Of a stretch of 64,000 bases of DNA, positions 20,101 through 26,559 are shown one piece after another (position 1 is the first letter of the stretch; each line of letters opens with the position of its first letter). A program made the position numbers and the translations under genes. This DNA is from Gari tellinella (taxonomy: Eukaryota; Mollusca; Bivalvia; Cardiida; Psammobiidae), in the NCBI GenBank assembly GCA_922989275.2, contig OV277857.1:47903083-47967082 (forward strand), read 5' to 3'. The notes beneath the pieces are model-generated. The model did no database searches. It had not been told where the DNA came from and saw only the letters and a program-made list of their open reading frames with translations.

Positions 20101-20146
20101 ACATACACATATTCCTAAGACATTTTCTACGAAATCACAATTGTGA
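4220..20146 (+). CDS. Acyl-CoA thioesterase / bile acid-CoA:amino acid N-acyltransferase (ACOT/BAAT) family, 8 exons, 430 aa
   Basis: Exons: 4220-4463, 5629-5892, 6401-6570, 7690-7803, 9460-9545, 18452-18536, 19196-19397, 20019-20146. All phases join without a stop. The family hydrolyses acyl-CoA to free acid and CoA, or moves the acyl group to glycine or taurine. The N-terminal domain (about 1-165) has the family [11 protein letters not shown] block. The alpha/beta-hydrolase domain has [13 protein letters not shown] (170-182), a nucleophile elbow GVSKGG with Ser249, an acid at Asp336/337 (SEDDKC) and His370 (EAGHLVEPP). The last three residues, SQL, are a PTS1-type peroxisome signal, also known from vertebrate BAAT. 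Length matches the family's roughly 420 aa. A Ser nucleophile is typical of the thioesterases, whereas BAAT uses Cys, so hydrolysis is the safer guess. Intron 3 is GC-AG. Intron 5 holds a 6.4-kb transposon in antisense. Start chosen as the first ATG in frame. Confidence 0.93.
4526..4602. repeat. Core II hairpin in intron 1
   Basis: ACATGTTTAAAGTGAAGCAGAA and its complement enclose GTGCC/AAAGCGC. Downstream, TAGAAATTATATTTTTTACC and GAATAAACTGAATGC resemble the right arm of the TTAACCC-ended family E. Confidence 0.6.
4850..5240. repeat. (ACT)n-rich microsatellite region in intron 1
   Basis: Long imperfect runs of ACT/CTA triplets, purest at 5110-5160. Open frames across it code only for low-complexity Tyr, Leu or Thr runs and are not genes. 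Confidence 0.85.
5362..5442. repeat. Core I hairpin, AGAGGG variant, decayed
   Basis: GCAAACAGTGTAGACCCAGA pairs with GGGTCTACACTGTTTG 40-60 bp later. It is the same hairpin type as the better copies at 28883-28948 and 47284-47349. Confidence 0.6.
5629..5892 (+). CDS. ACOT/BAAT-like exon 2 (aa 82-170)
   Basis: Acceptor TTTTTCAG, donor CAG|GTTAGA, phase 1 at both ends. It encodes the strongly conserved [10 protein letters not shown] segment of the N-terminal domain and ends in GKLYLPPG, just before the hydrolase domain. Confidence 0.92.
6401..6570 (+). CDS. ACOT/BAAT-like exon 3 (aa 170-226)
   Basis: Acceptor TTCATTTCAG. Encodes [17 protein letters not shown] and the strand-helix segment [18 protein letters not shown], ending ELDYFL. 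Reading past 6570 gives ASV and a stop, and no GT donor fits the family alignment. The site TTG|GCAAGT is a textbook GC donor and joins exon 4 in phase 0. Confidence 0.9.
6608..6769. mobile_element. MITE family G in intron 3
   Basis: Inverted ends TACAGTCGAACTTCGATATC and complement; the middle also pairs (GGGTATGTTCGACTTAACCG). Other copies: 31205-31394 and, more decayed, about 8972-9170 and 54625-54757. Confidence 0.8.
6984..7585. mobile_element. MITE family C, decayed, interrupted by a family A copy
   Basis: Left end TACAGTGTTCCCTCTCTACA, then a CAATATCGTCTTC and a GTCGTCTGCTG segment shared with other family C copies, and a core I hairpin at about 7170-7240. Its right part is split by the family A MITE at 7301-7550. 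The right terminus is degenerate. Confidence 0.6.
7301..7550 (+). mobile_element. MITE family A copy 1
   Basis: A 250-bp element. Ends TACAGTGGAG(G/A)ATCTGTTNT and complement. Its centre is the core I hairpin, in which GCAAACAGT(A/T)TGGAGCC runs through CAGACGCCGGGTAACCCGG into its complement. The right half has TTTGCGTTTGCGTACGTTTG. No coding capacity. This orientation is called +. Confidence 0.9.
7690..7803 (+). CDS. ACOT/BAAT-like exon 4 (aa 227-264), nucleophile exon
   Basis: Acceptor TGTTTAG, donor GAG|GTAATT, phase 0 at both ends. Encodes [12 protein letters not shown] followed by [12 protein letters not shown], the nucleophile elbow with Ser249. Confidence 0.93.
7946..8185. mobile_element. 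MITE family C, partial, in intron 4
   Basis: Starts TACAGTGCTTCCTTCCTACA and carries the CAATATCGTCTGCTTTTAAT segment of family C. It breaks off inside a core I hairpin (ATCCAGATCAGACGCCGCG). Two further decayed hairpins lie at about 8262-8345 and 8434-8490. Confidence 0.6.
8652..8901 (+). mobile_element. MITE family A copy 2 in intron 4
   Basis: Nearly the same as copy 1: 250 bp, TACAGTGGAGAATCTGTTAT ends, central core I hairpin with CGCCGGGTAACCCGGCG. Confidence 0.9.
8972..9340. other. Decayed MITEs in intron 4
   Basis: 8972-9170 is an old family G copy (ACAGTAAAAACTCGATAATT ... ATCGAGTTTGACTGTA). 9235-9340 is a shortened, decayed family A copy (CAGTGAAGGAGACGTTATTC with a broken hairpin GAGCCAGAGCTGGCTCC). 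Confidence 0.5.
9460..9545 (+). CDS. ACOT/BAAT-like exon 5 (aa 265-293)
   Basis: A long T-run precedes the acceptor ATTTTCAG. Encodes [18 protein letters not shown], the strand after the nucleophile helix, and ends in phase 2 at GA|GTAAGT. The next coding exon is 8.9 kb away because the intron contains a transposon. Confidence 0.9.
9966..9969. repeat. Candidate target-site duplication GACT, left
   Basis: GACT directly left of the element's AGCGGGATTT end; the same four bases follow the right end at 16396-16399. The next base (A) also matches, so 5 bp cannot be excluded. Confidence 0.6.
9970..10142. repeat. Left terminal inverted repeat of the Academ-like element
   Basis: Matches the complement of 16231-16395 over its length with scattered mismatches. 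Shared blocks include GAACGGCATTTTTGGGTAAA, TTCCGGTTCCCAAGCGA and CATAAACAAAATGGCCGCCA. A further shared word, TGCAAATTAGCG, lies inward (about 10300; complement at about 16060). Confidence 0.9.
10225..10230 (-). promoter_or_regulatory. Possible polyadenylation signal of the transposon gene
   Basis: AATAAA on the minus strand, about 550 bp past the stop codon and still inside the element. Only the hexamer supports it. Confidence 0.3.
10783..15213 (-). CDS. Transposon protein with two CxxC-HxxC fingers and a C-terminal FEN1/XPG-like nuclease domain, 1476 aa
   Basis: A single open frame from ATG (tandem MM) to TGA. Two similar zinc-binding-like modules lie at the N-terminus: Cys19-Cys22 with His79-Cys82, and Cys131-Cys134 with His183-Cys186. 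The long middle (about 200-1100) has no motif I can name. The C-terminal 350 residues carry the acidic set of PIN/FEN1-type nucleases in the right order: Asp1132 (IIDGQ), Asp1171/Asp1175 (DVVFDRYR), Glu1272-Glu1273-Asp1275 (HEEADTR), Asp1296 and Asp1298 (RDTDV), Asp1355 (TGCDTT). In that fold these residues bind metal ions that cut DNA or RNA. The nuclease assignment is motif-based. The protein is inferred to mobilise the surrounding element. Antisense position in a host intron means it needs its own promoter. Confidence 0.85.
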   Translation of the reverse strand: MMDPIVTLKRPSSIDYSECIFCQSPTPKASLSTASEHGLATVKEAARTRRQFRDPKNIDVIDRLENVFNSVEDKVLVWHKMCYAHFTDKCKIQRLQRVPPTDSMKSEASCSNTTVRRSLRTRVQPVNWNSCIFCQTTVLKTPLISVMTKQMSDQIIEASSMDYTIGIRLAGVIDLIAAEAKYHLTCLRAFTRSTTKMKQDSNNTDIAMLWLCQELHQSADKGHVILLKDVWERYKELAEESSTTINSSYHSRRSTIREKLQLRLGDTFTFFRPLDRSNPERQTMLIPTKYQPTAFAKVTDINDTEETLPQFHPQDDSFLSLVHVALKIRRDIQEVPDYKGFSVSEDNAIPCIPDSLYMLLRLIFGGQEVLDDCSPDNKGGVVQSRVLSIAQDIVYCISGGKKWTPKHIGLATTLHQATRSKDLVELFNKAGHCLSYEQVLQVDTSLAESTLASIDQATGAIFPPNMVANKFIHYTADNIDILDETLDGKNTFHATQMATWQRGQHADAELQMLEPSTMHTLVVPEILDTLFPVNVNPSTSEPVFTEPVDRDFFTNTEIQTESAKQAQATDMAFFLMRQNANAMPSWTVFNQSISTTEPEQTAVGYLPIILAPAHELNTLNTVVKRCMTISSHFGQEYTVLTVDQALFCKLMELKWSVEEYRDKLIPRLGGLHTAMNFQKAIGNHMAGSGLAEVWLESGLLGEGAVHLVLSGKSYNKAMRSHKLTLQSLWKLLLPSFLLFATEANKEFCDTIIAMASDANPDKIAELIVYLNQEQFQDLLNGFIASKSDDVNFTFWWTYMNMVSVLLQFTRAQRDGIWDLHKQSFRQMLPYFMRYDHLNYARWGPVYLAEMNKLPEPVLLEFQRGNFVVKRSVQKFNQVDPDQAMEWINGTGKKGVGLTGITKTTSALCRWTLSYNLRSHIAAQTHAMYNNSPGSRYVHNEANKSRQKRDNDQERALVLTFQRFKVFASASPTSLQNLARKDLATQGIQISLLCAKQLGQDKLNTFVDERMVLTEQGEKPAVTIHAPLHRSNAKTFASLYEVVKDTKDKDKRTIMKADRNILRRLVTAYEAGRPVDLPAILKHELLPVPVSLAEMDGSLRTGTKSVLVDKLTEDVACPSNIEIDKPSSCLIIDGQALVVALGKPHNAITFGDLADTYVRAVLKAGCNYQRIDVVFDRYREESIKGATRTRRIKTARPIRRLVEGRHVPLPNNWINFLSLPENKVDLAHFLSEELSSQAPEDKEIVVAGGFREEIEVRSSNANTDLTQLIATHEEADTRLVLHAVHSQFNTVVVSSRDTDVLVLLVSHFNHARCAHLWMMTGTAKQRRYIPIDAVFNKLPRGLATALIPFHALTGCDTTSYIANHTKTSSWRVFKDNHQLLINLGAGDLTEETLSDSETFVCRIYGVQNTNSVDAARHILFCKSTTGNPEAMSPTSDALRFHLMRVHYQAMVWRNAHCGIPELPSPLDLGWQRCDSGI
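15361..15860. repeat. Two tandem duplications upstream of the transposon ORF
   Basis: 15361-15480 holds two roughly 60-bp copies around GTTTTACGGCACTG / GTTTTACGGTACTG and CATATAGCGCCG / CATATATCGCCG. 15480-15650 and 15651-15860 are two copies of a 170-205-bp unit sharing GAATGATGAGGGATG, CTGCCTTCCTTTTAGTTCTT and CAATTAAGCCCCAGAAC. They lie between the ORF start and the right inverted repeat, where the element's promoter should be. A 104-codon open frame across the second pair is just the repeat read through. Confidence 0.8.
16231..16395. repeat. Right terminal inverted repeat of the Academ-like element
   Basis: Complement of the left repeat; the outermost bases read AGGTGGGATTT inward, against AGCGGGATTT on the left. 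Confidence 0.9.
16396..16399. repeat. Candidate target-site duplication GACT, right
   Basis: Follows the last T of the right inverted repeat and equals 9966-9969. Confidence 0.6.
16500..16640 (-). repeat. tRNA-like promoter remnant, possible SINE head
   Basis: On the minus strand GGGTTCGAATCCCGACC matches a pol III B box / T-arm. About 55-70 bp upstream, GTCTGGTTGTTAGAACA is a weak A-box-like stretch. The cloverleaf does not fold, so it is not a tRNA gene. Confidence 0.4.
16825..18238 (+). mobile_element. Pearl/Helentron-like element P2, three 321-bp units
   Basis: Same ends as P1: AGCTCACCTGAGCCAAAGG with hairpin, a GTCCGTCGTCGTGCG block, and at the right GGTGAGCGAAATATGCCCC, a CCCCATGGGG hairpin and CTCTTG. 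The landmark GTCACAGGAGCTAAAAATAG recurs at about 17360, 17681 and 18002, a 321-bp period with one more unit than P1. Confidence 0.75.
18302..18366. repeat. Core I hairpin (family B centre)
   Basis: CAAACAGTTTGTATCCTGAT with CAGACGCCGCGTTACGCGG, then a near complement. Part of the split family B MITE. Confidence 0.8.
18452..18536 (+). CDS. ACOT/BAAT-like exon 6 (aa 293-321)
   Basis: Acceptor TTTTTATAG, donor CCG|GTATTC. Completes the split Glu293 codon and encodes [20 protein letters not shown], matching the loop before the acid strand in family members. It ends in phase 0. Confidence 0.88.
19196..19397 (+). CDS. ACOT/BAAT-like exon 7 (aa 322-389), acid and histidine exon
   Basis: Acceptor TTATTCAG, donor TTTG|GTAATT, phase 0 in and phase 1 out. 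Encodes [12 protein letters not shown] with Asp336/337 and [18 protein letters not shown] with His370, the remaining triad members. Confidence 0.93.
19428..19628. mobile_element. MITE family B copy in intron 7
   Basis: Starts near TGCCATGACGTCATGATTTT, has GCCGTCTGCTTTC and a core I hairpin at 19521-19585, with CAGACGCCGCGTTACGCGG at its tip, and ends AGTTGAAGGGGTTAAC. Another family B-like hairpin follows the gene at about 20363-20427. Confidence 0.7.
20019..20146 (+). CDS. ACOT/BAAT-like exon 8 (aa 389-430)
   Basis: Acceptor TTCTTTTGCAG. Encodes [20 protein letters not shown], the conserved end of the family, and finishes TKSQL with a TGA stop. Confidence 0.93.
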
Positions 20147-20198
20147 GACTCAGTTTGTAGCTCCTACAGTGGAAAAGAACATGGCTATTATACTAGAG

Positions 20199-20204
20199 AT
20201 TAAA
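20199..20204 (+). promoter_or_regulatory. Possible polyadenylation signal of the ACOT/BAAT-like gene
   Basis: ATTAAA 53 bp past the stop codon, the commonest variant of the AATAAA signal. Confidence 0.45.
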
Positions 20205-20689
20205 TTTTGGTCTGTACATGTATTAACATACCCATGACGTGTCAAATTGTGCTTTAACTTATTACATGTGTTATGCTTTTGTCGTCTACTTCAAATATAT
20301 CGTCTGCGAAAATGTAAAAAAATATTTTTTAAAAGAGTATGAAAATGAGTGACTTACAGTGACTAACAGTTTGGATCCAGATCAGACGCCGCGTTTCGCG
20401 ACGTCTGATCTGGATTCAAACTGTTTGCAAATGTTAGTCAATTCGTGCTTAGCATTACAAGGTTTAAAGTGAATCTTGATTCAAATCAGATACAGAGTTA
20501 AGGACACATTTTATCTTTAAGCAAGAGGAAAGTAAAACAAAAAATCTTTTATTTGATCTGTTTGTTTTACTTACATCGTTTTTAAGTAGCCATCTATGAA
20601 GATAAGGCTACCGGTTAGTTGTTGTGATGATGTTTTTTCTGTCTATTACGTATTTATTACGTTGAAACCAACACAACTTTAACCTCTTA

Positions 20690-21560
20690 GCACTTAAAAC
20701 CACCGTTTACTACTTACATGTAGTACTTTAAAACAATGTTTACCCTTTAATACTAAAACATGAAATACCTCTTAATCCTGGAAAACACTGTCTACCTCTT
20801 ATTCTTTTACAACAAAGTTTACATACTAACTGACGTTTACCTTTTCATTGTTGAAAACTATGTTTTCCTTTTAGTTGTTGAAAATAATGTTTAAAGTACT
20901 GAATCTTATTAAATTAACAATTTTTGCGATTCGCTTGCAATTCGATGGCAATTCGCTTGCGATTTCAAAATACAAATTTACCCTCGGGTAAGTTTTCTTG
21001 AGTGGTGAATCTCACAAATGTTCACAAATATGCCTTCGTTATTTTTTCGATTCCATTCAAAATTCTTCTTGTCTGAAACCATAGTACACTGAGTTTAGAT
21101 ATTTTGCACATATCATCGTTTACAGGTCCTCTATCTTAGTTGTTCAAATTTTGCCCCTGGGGTCAAAATTGGCCCCGCCCTGGGGGTCACCTTTTAAAAA
21201 TCTTCTTTTCTGAAATCACGTGACCCATCCTAGTGTCACCATTGTCAGGTGAGCGATCAAGGGCCATTCTGGCCCTCTTGTTGTCACAAATACGCAAATG
21301 TAGGATTTGTTTTTTGAAGCGCCCGATTCGATGGCAATTCGATGGCAATTCGCTTGCGATTATCAATTTAATTTAATAAGGTTCAGTACTGTACCTCTTA
21401 GTACTGAAAAAAGGGTTTACCTTTTAGTTGTTGAAAACATGATTTGCCTCTGAGAACAGGACCAAAGTTTACCTATTAGTTGTTATAGTGTTGAAAACAA
21501 TGTTTACTCTTAGTTGTTGAAAACGATGTTTACCTCTTAGTGACTGAAAACAATACTTAC
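20690..21560. repeat. Degenerate 28-32-bp tandem repeat, split by a 500-bp element
   Basis: Repeats of the type TTAGTTGTTGAAAACAATG TTTACC fill 20690-20893 and 21400-21560. The piece between them (about 20895-21400) has inverted ends AGTACTGAATCTTATTAAAT / its complement and blocks of GATTCGATGGCAATTCGCTT. Its middle holds the 3' part of a pearl-like element (about 21062-21281, ending GGGCCATTCTGGCCCTCTTG). Confidence 0.6.
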
Positions 21561-21949
21561 CTTTGTAGAAGGGGTAAACATCAGTAGGCTATCACTGTTA
21601 CATAATTATTCAGCATTACTTATATACAGCAGTATTACCATTGCATATATGTAATGAATAAAATCATGCATTGCTTATATCTACTTGTATTTTTACTATG
21701 TATACTCAACCCCACCCTGTTACTCGTAGACAGGCATGCTGTTTAACATTGTTCCTCCGTTCGATTATTATTCCGTTTGACCGTCTACATATATGGTACG
21801 GTAATTTCTACAAATTTCAAGCGAAAACGTTATAATGTTACATGATGCTTTTACATATGCCACAAATGTACACAATGCCTGGGTCTGATTTCTGCCACTT
21901 GTTTCAGACACATACGCCATATTGAACTTAATTTACTTCTGTGAACGTT

Positions 21950-22045
21950 GAACAGTGGAGAAGACGCACCAAACTGTTTGCAAAAGAAATAATATATTCA
22001 GCGTAAACGCCTTTTTCGGAAAATATAACATCTTCTCCACTGTAA
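21950..22045. mobile_element. Shortened MITE family A relic
   Basis: CAGTGGAGAAGACGC followed directly by CCAAACTGTTTGCAAAAG and the normal right end ...CTTCTCCACTGTA; the first half of the hairpin is missing. Confidence 0.65.
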
Positions 22046-22192
22046 TATACGGTACATATTCCGTCCGGCATGCACCTATTTCAATTTCAACCTACAGGTT
22101 TATAACATTTATAATTTGAATGATTTTACAAAGGTTTTATTTTTTATTTCTGTCTTATCAATGTACATAATGTTGAATACATAATGCATACA

Positions 22193-22443
22193 TACAGTGG
22201 AGAAAACGATATTCTTTCCCGTTTAAGCGCAAACGAAACGCAAACGCAAAACACTAAAAATTAGAAAATGTCAATTTTAAGATATTTTTTACAATTCATT
22301 TTTATCTGAGTGGCAAACAGATTGGAGCCTGATCAGACGCCGGGTTACCCGGCGTCTGATCTGGCTACATACGGTTTGCAGTGGTAATATAAGTTTTGGC
22401 TTAAACGCGTTTATTGGTAAAGAATAACACATTCTCCACTGTA
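22193..22443 (-). mobile_element. MITE family A, diverged copy
   Basis: TACAGTGGAGAAAACGATAT end, CGCAAACGAAACGCAAACG, central core I hairpin with CGCCGGGTTACCCGGCG, and ...ACACATTCTCCACTGTA. More diverged than the other full copies. Confidence 0.85.
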
Positions 22444-22531
22444 TATGATATAAAGTATATTACCACTTTATACAGAGGTAAAGGAGACTTAGTCAAACCT
22501 GACACGTCCACTCATCAGACTCTTACACCAA

Positions 22532-22899
22532 ATGAAATTCCATTTACAATACACGAGATGTCATTTACAATACACGAGATGTCATTTACAATACACGAGA
22601 TGTCATTTACAATACACGAAATTCCATTTACAATACACGAGATGTCATTTACAATACACGAAATGTCATTTACAATACACGAGATGTCATTTACAATACA
22701 CGAGATGTCATTTACAATACACGAGATGTCATTTACAATACACGAGATTTCATTTACAATGCACGAAATGTCATTTACAATACACGAGATGTCATTTACA
22801 ATACACGAGATGTCATTTACAATACACGAGATGTCATTTACAATACACGAGATGTCATTTACAATACACGAGATGTCATTTACAAAAATGGAATTTCAT
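22532..22899. repeat. 21-bp minisatellite flanked by inverted repeats
   Basis: Sixteen full units (22537-22872) plus a partial one of the type ATGTCATTTACAATACACGA G, with ATTCC, ATTTC and AAATG variants. Because 21 is a multiple of three, two frames stay open, giving repeats of MSFTIHE or CHLQYTR; I do not call this a gene. The array is bracketed by ATGAAATTCCATTT (22532) and its complement AAATGGAATTTCAT (22886). Confidence 0.9.
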
Positions 22900-22961
22900 C
22901 TGAATGACAACAGTAGAACAGGGTCTACAGTGTGGGGGAATAAAAGGAATAACTCTCACAG

Positions 22962-23211
22962 TACAGTGGAGAATCTGTTATTCTTTCCCAATAAACGCGT
23001 TTACGCTAAAACTATTATTTGCAGTGCAAACAGTTTGGAGCCAGATCAGACGCCGGCTAACCCGGCGTCTGATCAGGCTCCAAACTGTTTGCCACCAAGA
23101 TAAACAAGAATTATCAGAATTGTCCAAAAGTTGTTCTTTTCTACGTTTTAGTGCTTTGCGTTTGCGTACGTTTGCGTTTAAACGGGAAAGAATAACAGAT
23201 TCTCCACTGTA
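22962..23211 (+). mobile_element. MITE family A copy 3
   Basis: 250 bp, TACAGTGGAGAATCTGTTAT ends, central core I hairpin (CGCCGGCTAACCCGGCG). It lies 62 bp past the minisatellite. Confidence 0.9.
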
Positions 23212-25160
23212 TTACCCTTCTACAATACCCTTCCGCACATCATTCTCTTTACATTAATGAAATTTCATCTGAAATGCATCAGTTATAATGATAATACAAT
23301 AATCTTAATTTCCTCCAGATAAGGAGAGCATACAACTACATAATACAAACAGTTCAAACGTGTATGTACATATAAAGTGACAAAACATTGACGACAAAAG
23401 AAAAGAAAAGGGAAAAAATAGCAAAATATCAAGCCATTTTGTGGCGAGGTATAATTGCATGCATTTGTCTCCCCTGGAAAAACAAATACACCCAATTATA
23501 CTTCGGTCTAAACAAGCAGATGCATCCATGTCGAAATACTATATACCAGTCTTACATACATGTAATAGTATTTCTTACTAAACACATTCGTTCCCCCTCG
23601 CGACCCGATTGCATGCGGCGTGCACGCGCCCGTCTCCTCCACCACTGCAGCAAGTCAAATGGTGATATTGCACAATTTGACCACACCAGAATGATGCAAG
23701 AGGGAGAAAAATACGAATGAAATCGGCATTGAGAAAGGGAGCAAAAATAGCAATATTAAGATTTTAAGATTTCCCCCATTATGTCACTCGCTATCGAAAC
23801 GAAAAACAGCAGGAAACTGGTGCATGTTACATAAAACACTGAACACCAACATTAACTTTTTACCTGCTAGCGGCGAATATATCTGTCATCAATATATTTC
23901 CATTAATGAAATTGCATGCATCAGTAGAATAGGGGTTACATGTATTAGCAGAGAACATATAGAATGTGGGAAAGGGAGCAACTCTCACAGCATTGACGCG
24001 ACAGTTATGAATATTGTACAAGACACTTTAACTCATCGAATTTTCTCCATTAGTGAATTTTGTAGCCGAGCCCCATTTCTCTGTATACATGTATATTGAA
24101 ATAAAATATGTTTAAACTAGACGATTATGACCACCCTTTTCGCTTCTGTCAAGTGACAAACAACTTGATCTAGATTCAAGCTGTTCGCAAATGTAAGCAT
24201 ATTTCCCTCCCTATAACGACTCCCTCCGAACAACACCCATACTCTCTGACGCCCATTTGGTGCCGTTGTAAAGAGGTTTACGCCTATTGGACAAATGACT
24301 CATACCGAATAGAGCTCACCGTTACATGAAGCTTTAAACTTAAGGTACTTCGCATGTGCGCTTAATTTCCATTCAATGTGTATGAAACTTTTCATGAAGA
24401 ATGATAATAGCCTAAGAAACAATGTGTGAAAATATAGGCAAAATCTATCGTGTGGTTTGTCTTTTAGGTCTCTTTTTCTGAAAAAACCTGGAATTTTGAT
24501 GATTTGATTTTTCTCAAAACTAAATAAAGCTAATGACTTTAAGTTTCGCCCAATAAGTAGCCTACAACATTCATTACAAGAAAAGCTAAAAACATTTTGA
24601 ATAAAGGTGTTCAGAAAAATGTTATCGGCTATTTAAATTTTGCAAAATGCTAAAAAATGGAATTACAAAAAACTGACTCATTCAATTTTTTTGTTTTTCA
24701 TTTTATTCAAATGTATGGTTGATGAAGTAGTTGGTCAGAAAAAATTAGAAAATATTACAGTCAGGATTTGTTGTAATATCAGTTTTTCTTATTAAAATAT
24801 GGGAAAGAAGTTGAAATACAGTTACCTACCTTAAAATTGAAATTCTGTCATTAATATGCATTATTATTTATTCATGGACTTGCATACAAGGTTAATTATA
24901 TTGTTTAAACATAATAATGGGCAATATCAATCTTGAAAAGCTTCAATGTGTGGCTTTATAGTTCGATCAAATCTTATACATGTATACCGATTTTATTGAC
25001 TTGTAAGTCATTAAACTAAAACGTACATGTAAGTGGAAATATATAATTGGACCGTATATAACATCACTTATTCTAATCAACGAAGACAAAACATAACATG
25101 TCCCTTGATCACTGCTTGTTATGGATTGAGAAGTCAATATATCGGACACTTAAAAAAATA
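23212..25160. other. Intergenic, mostly unassigned
   Basis: No gene seen. 24120-24300 has decayed core I and family C pieces (CTTGATCTAGATTCAAGCTG, CTCCCTCCGAACAACACCC). 24338-24836 is AT-rich and may be an old element, as it begins CTTAAGGTACTTCG and ends GTAGGTAAC-type sequence in complement (CTACCTTAAAATT); the match is short. Several open frames here lack recognisable domains. Confidence 0.4.
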
Positions 25161-25162
25161 TT

Positions 25163-25240
25163 TGGATCGCATGGGTCTCGAACCTATGGCCTTTCAATTG
25201 CTAGTCAACCACTATACTGACTGCGTTATGAAGGATTATA
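25163..25240 (-). repeat. tRNA-like sequence, SINE head or tRNA relic
   Basis: On the minus strand: AGTCAGTATAGTGGTTGAC (D-arm/A-box-like) and 25-30 bases later CATAGGTTCGAGACCCATG (T-arm with B box). The acceptor stem does not pair well, so I do not call a functional tRNA. Confidence 0.5.
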
Positions 25241-25436
25241 CTAAATCGTATCAACATTTCCTTTATATAAATTTTCTAGTATAAGCACGTACGGAAGAAG
25301 TCTGTGACGTCAAGACGCATATCCGCTCGCCCGCAAGACCGACTTCCGGTAGCGAAAGGCCTTAAGTTGCTAAACATCGCAATATATCGTTCACCTTTGA
25401 TAGTTCGATATCTAGAACCACCAATGTCACTGTTGA

Positions 25437-26051
25437 ACACAATGCTTCCTCCCTACAGTGGAGAATGTGTTATTCTTTCCCAATAAACGCGTTTACGCTA
25501 AAACTATTATTTACAGTGCAAACAGTTTGGAGCCAGATCAGACGCCGGGTAACCCGGCGTCTGATCAGGCTCCAAACTGTTTGCCACCAAGATAAACATT
25601 AATTATCAGAATTGTCAGAAAGTTGTACTTTTCTACGTTTTAGTGCTTTGCGTTTGCGTACGTTTGCGTTAAACTAGGAAAGAATAACAGATTCTCCACT
25701 GTACAAAGGTCCTCCGAACAGAGATTCCCTCCCTACAACAACAGTAACTATTGCTGCTGCTCCCTAAACAAATCAACCTGTCTTATAACTTCACTACTGC
25801 AATATCGTCTGCTTGAAATTATCGTCTGCTGTTGTTTCTTAAAATTTCTTATTAGTGGATATTTTAACAGATGAAATAATATGACGAGTGACACAGCTTA
25901 AATCCAGATCAGACGCCGCGTCACGCGGCGTCTGATCTGAATTTAAGCTGTTTGAAAATGGAGGTCAAGTATGAATTTTCCCCTCCCTAAAATAACTCCC
26001 TCCGAACAACACATCCACTCGTTCTCTCACCTTATGTGCCGTTGTACTGTA
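25437..26051. mobile_element. MITE family C copy interrupted by family A copy 4
   Basis: Left end ATGCTTCCTCCC|TACAAAGGTCCTCC is split by 25454-25703. Then CAATATCGTCTGCTTGAAAT, a core I hairpin (about 25892-25954, CAGACGCCGCGTCACGCGG) and the end TGCCGTTGTACTGTA. Confidence 0.75.
25454..25703 (+). mobile_element. MITE family A copy 4, nested in family C
   Basis: 250 bp, typical ends and hairpin. It sits where the family C consensus has CTCCCTACAA, so one TA became two. Confidence 0.9.
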
Positions 26052-26285
26052 CGCATCGATAGAAAACACCATAATCATAAATACAGAGGAGAAAACGTTA
26101 TATGCTTTGCCCGTTTAAGCAAAAACAAAACGCAATGCAATGGTGTATATAGAAAACAAAATTTTTTGAATGTTATTGGCAAAAAGTTTGGCGCCTGACC
26201 AGAAGCCGAACGTTTGAAATGTCTCCAAATTGTTTAAAATGGCAAATGTGTCATGTGCGAAATGAATGTCTGTATACGTATAACT

Positions 26286-26391
26286 GCTCCAGTGGCGCAA
26301 TCGGTTAGCGCGCCGTACTTATAGACAGTACCTTCCCCTTGTAAGGGTTGAGGATATGCGGAGGCTGTGAGTTCGAGCCTCACCTGGAGCA
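26286..26391 (+). tRNA. tRNA-Ile(UAU) with intron
   Basis: Acceptor GCTCCAG/CTGGAGC (26286-26292 with 26384-26390), discriminator A26391. D-arm GCGC/GCGC, anticodon stem CCGTA/TGCGG, loop CTTATA+A with anticodon TAT at 26320-26322, T-arm GTGAG/CTCAC around TTCGAGC. A 32-nt intron (26324-26355) sits after position 37, the normal place; animal tRNA-Ile(UAU) genes usually have one. Reads AUA codons. Confidence 0.93.
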
Positions 26392-26559
26392 GGACATTTT
26401 TTAACTATCGTTTTATTTGGTGGACAAATGTACATTTGTTTCCATTAATTTTCATTGAAGCATATTGTACTGGGCCACCGTTGATTGAAGAAGCGTGATT
26501 ATCTCTTAACGCCAGTGACTCCGTTATGTAGGATCAAAATATACTTGCTTCGTTATTTG

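Noticed and set aside
22532..22899. CRISPR-like regular array
   Set aside because: There are no unique spacers; units are head to tail, and the genome is eukaryotic.
22414..23103. 229-codon open frame and a parallel 123-codon frame
   Set aside because: They run through a 21-bp minisatellite and then a family A MITE; openness follows from the repeat length being a multiple of three.
25163..25240. Second tRNA gene
   Set aside because: T-arm and part of the D-arm are present, but acceptor and anticodon stems do not pair.
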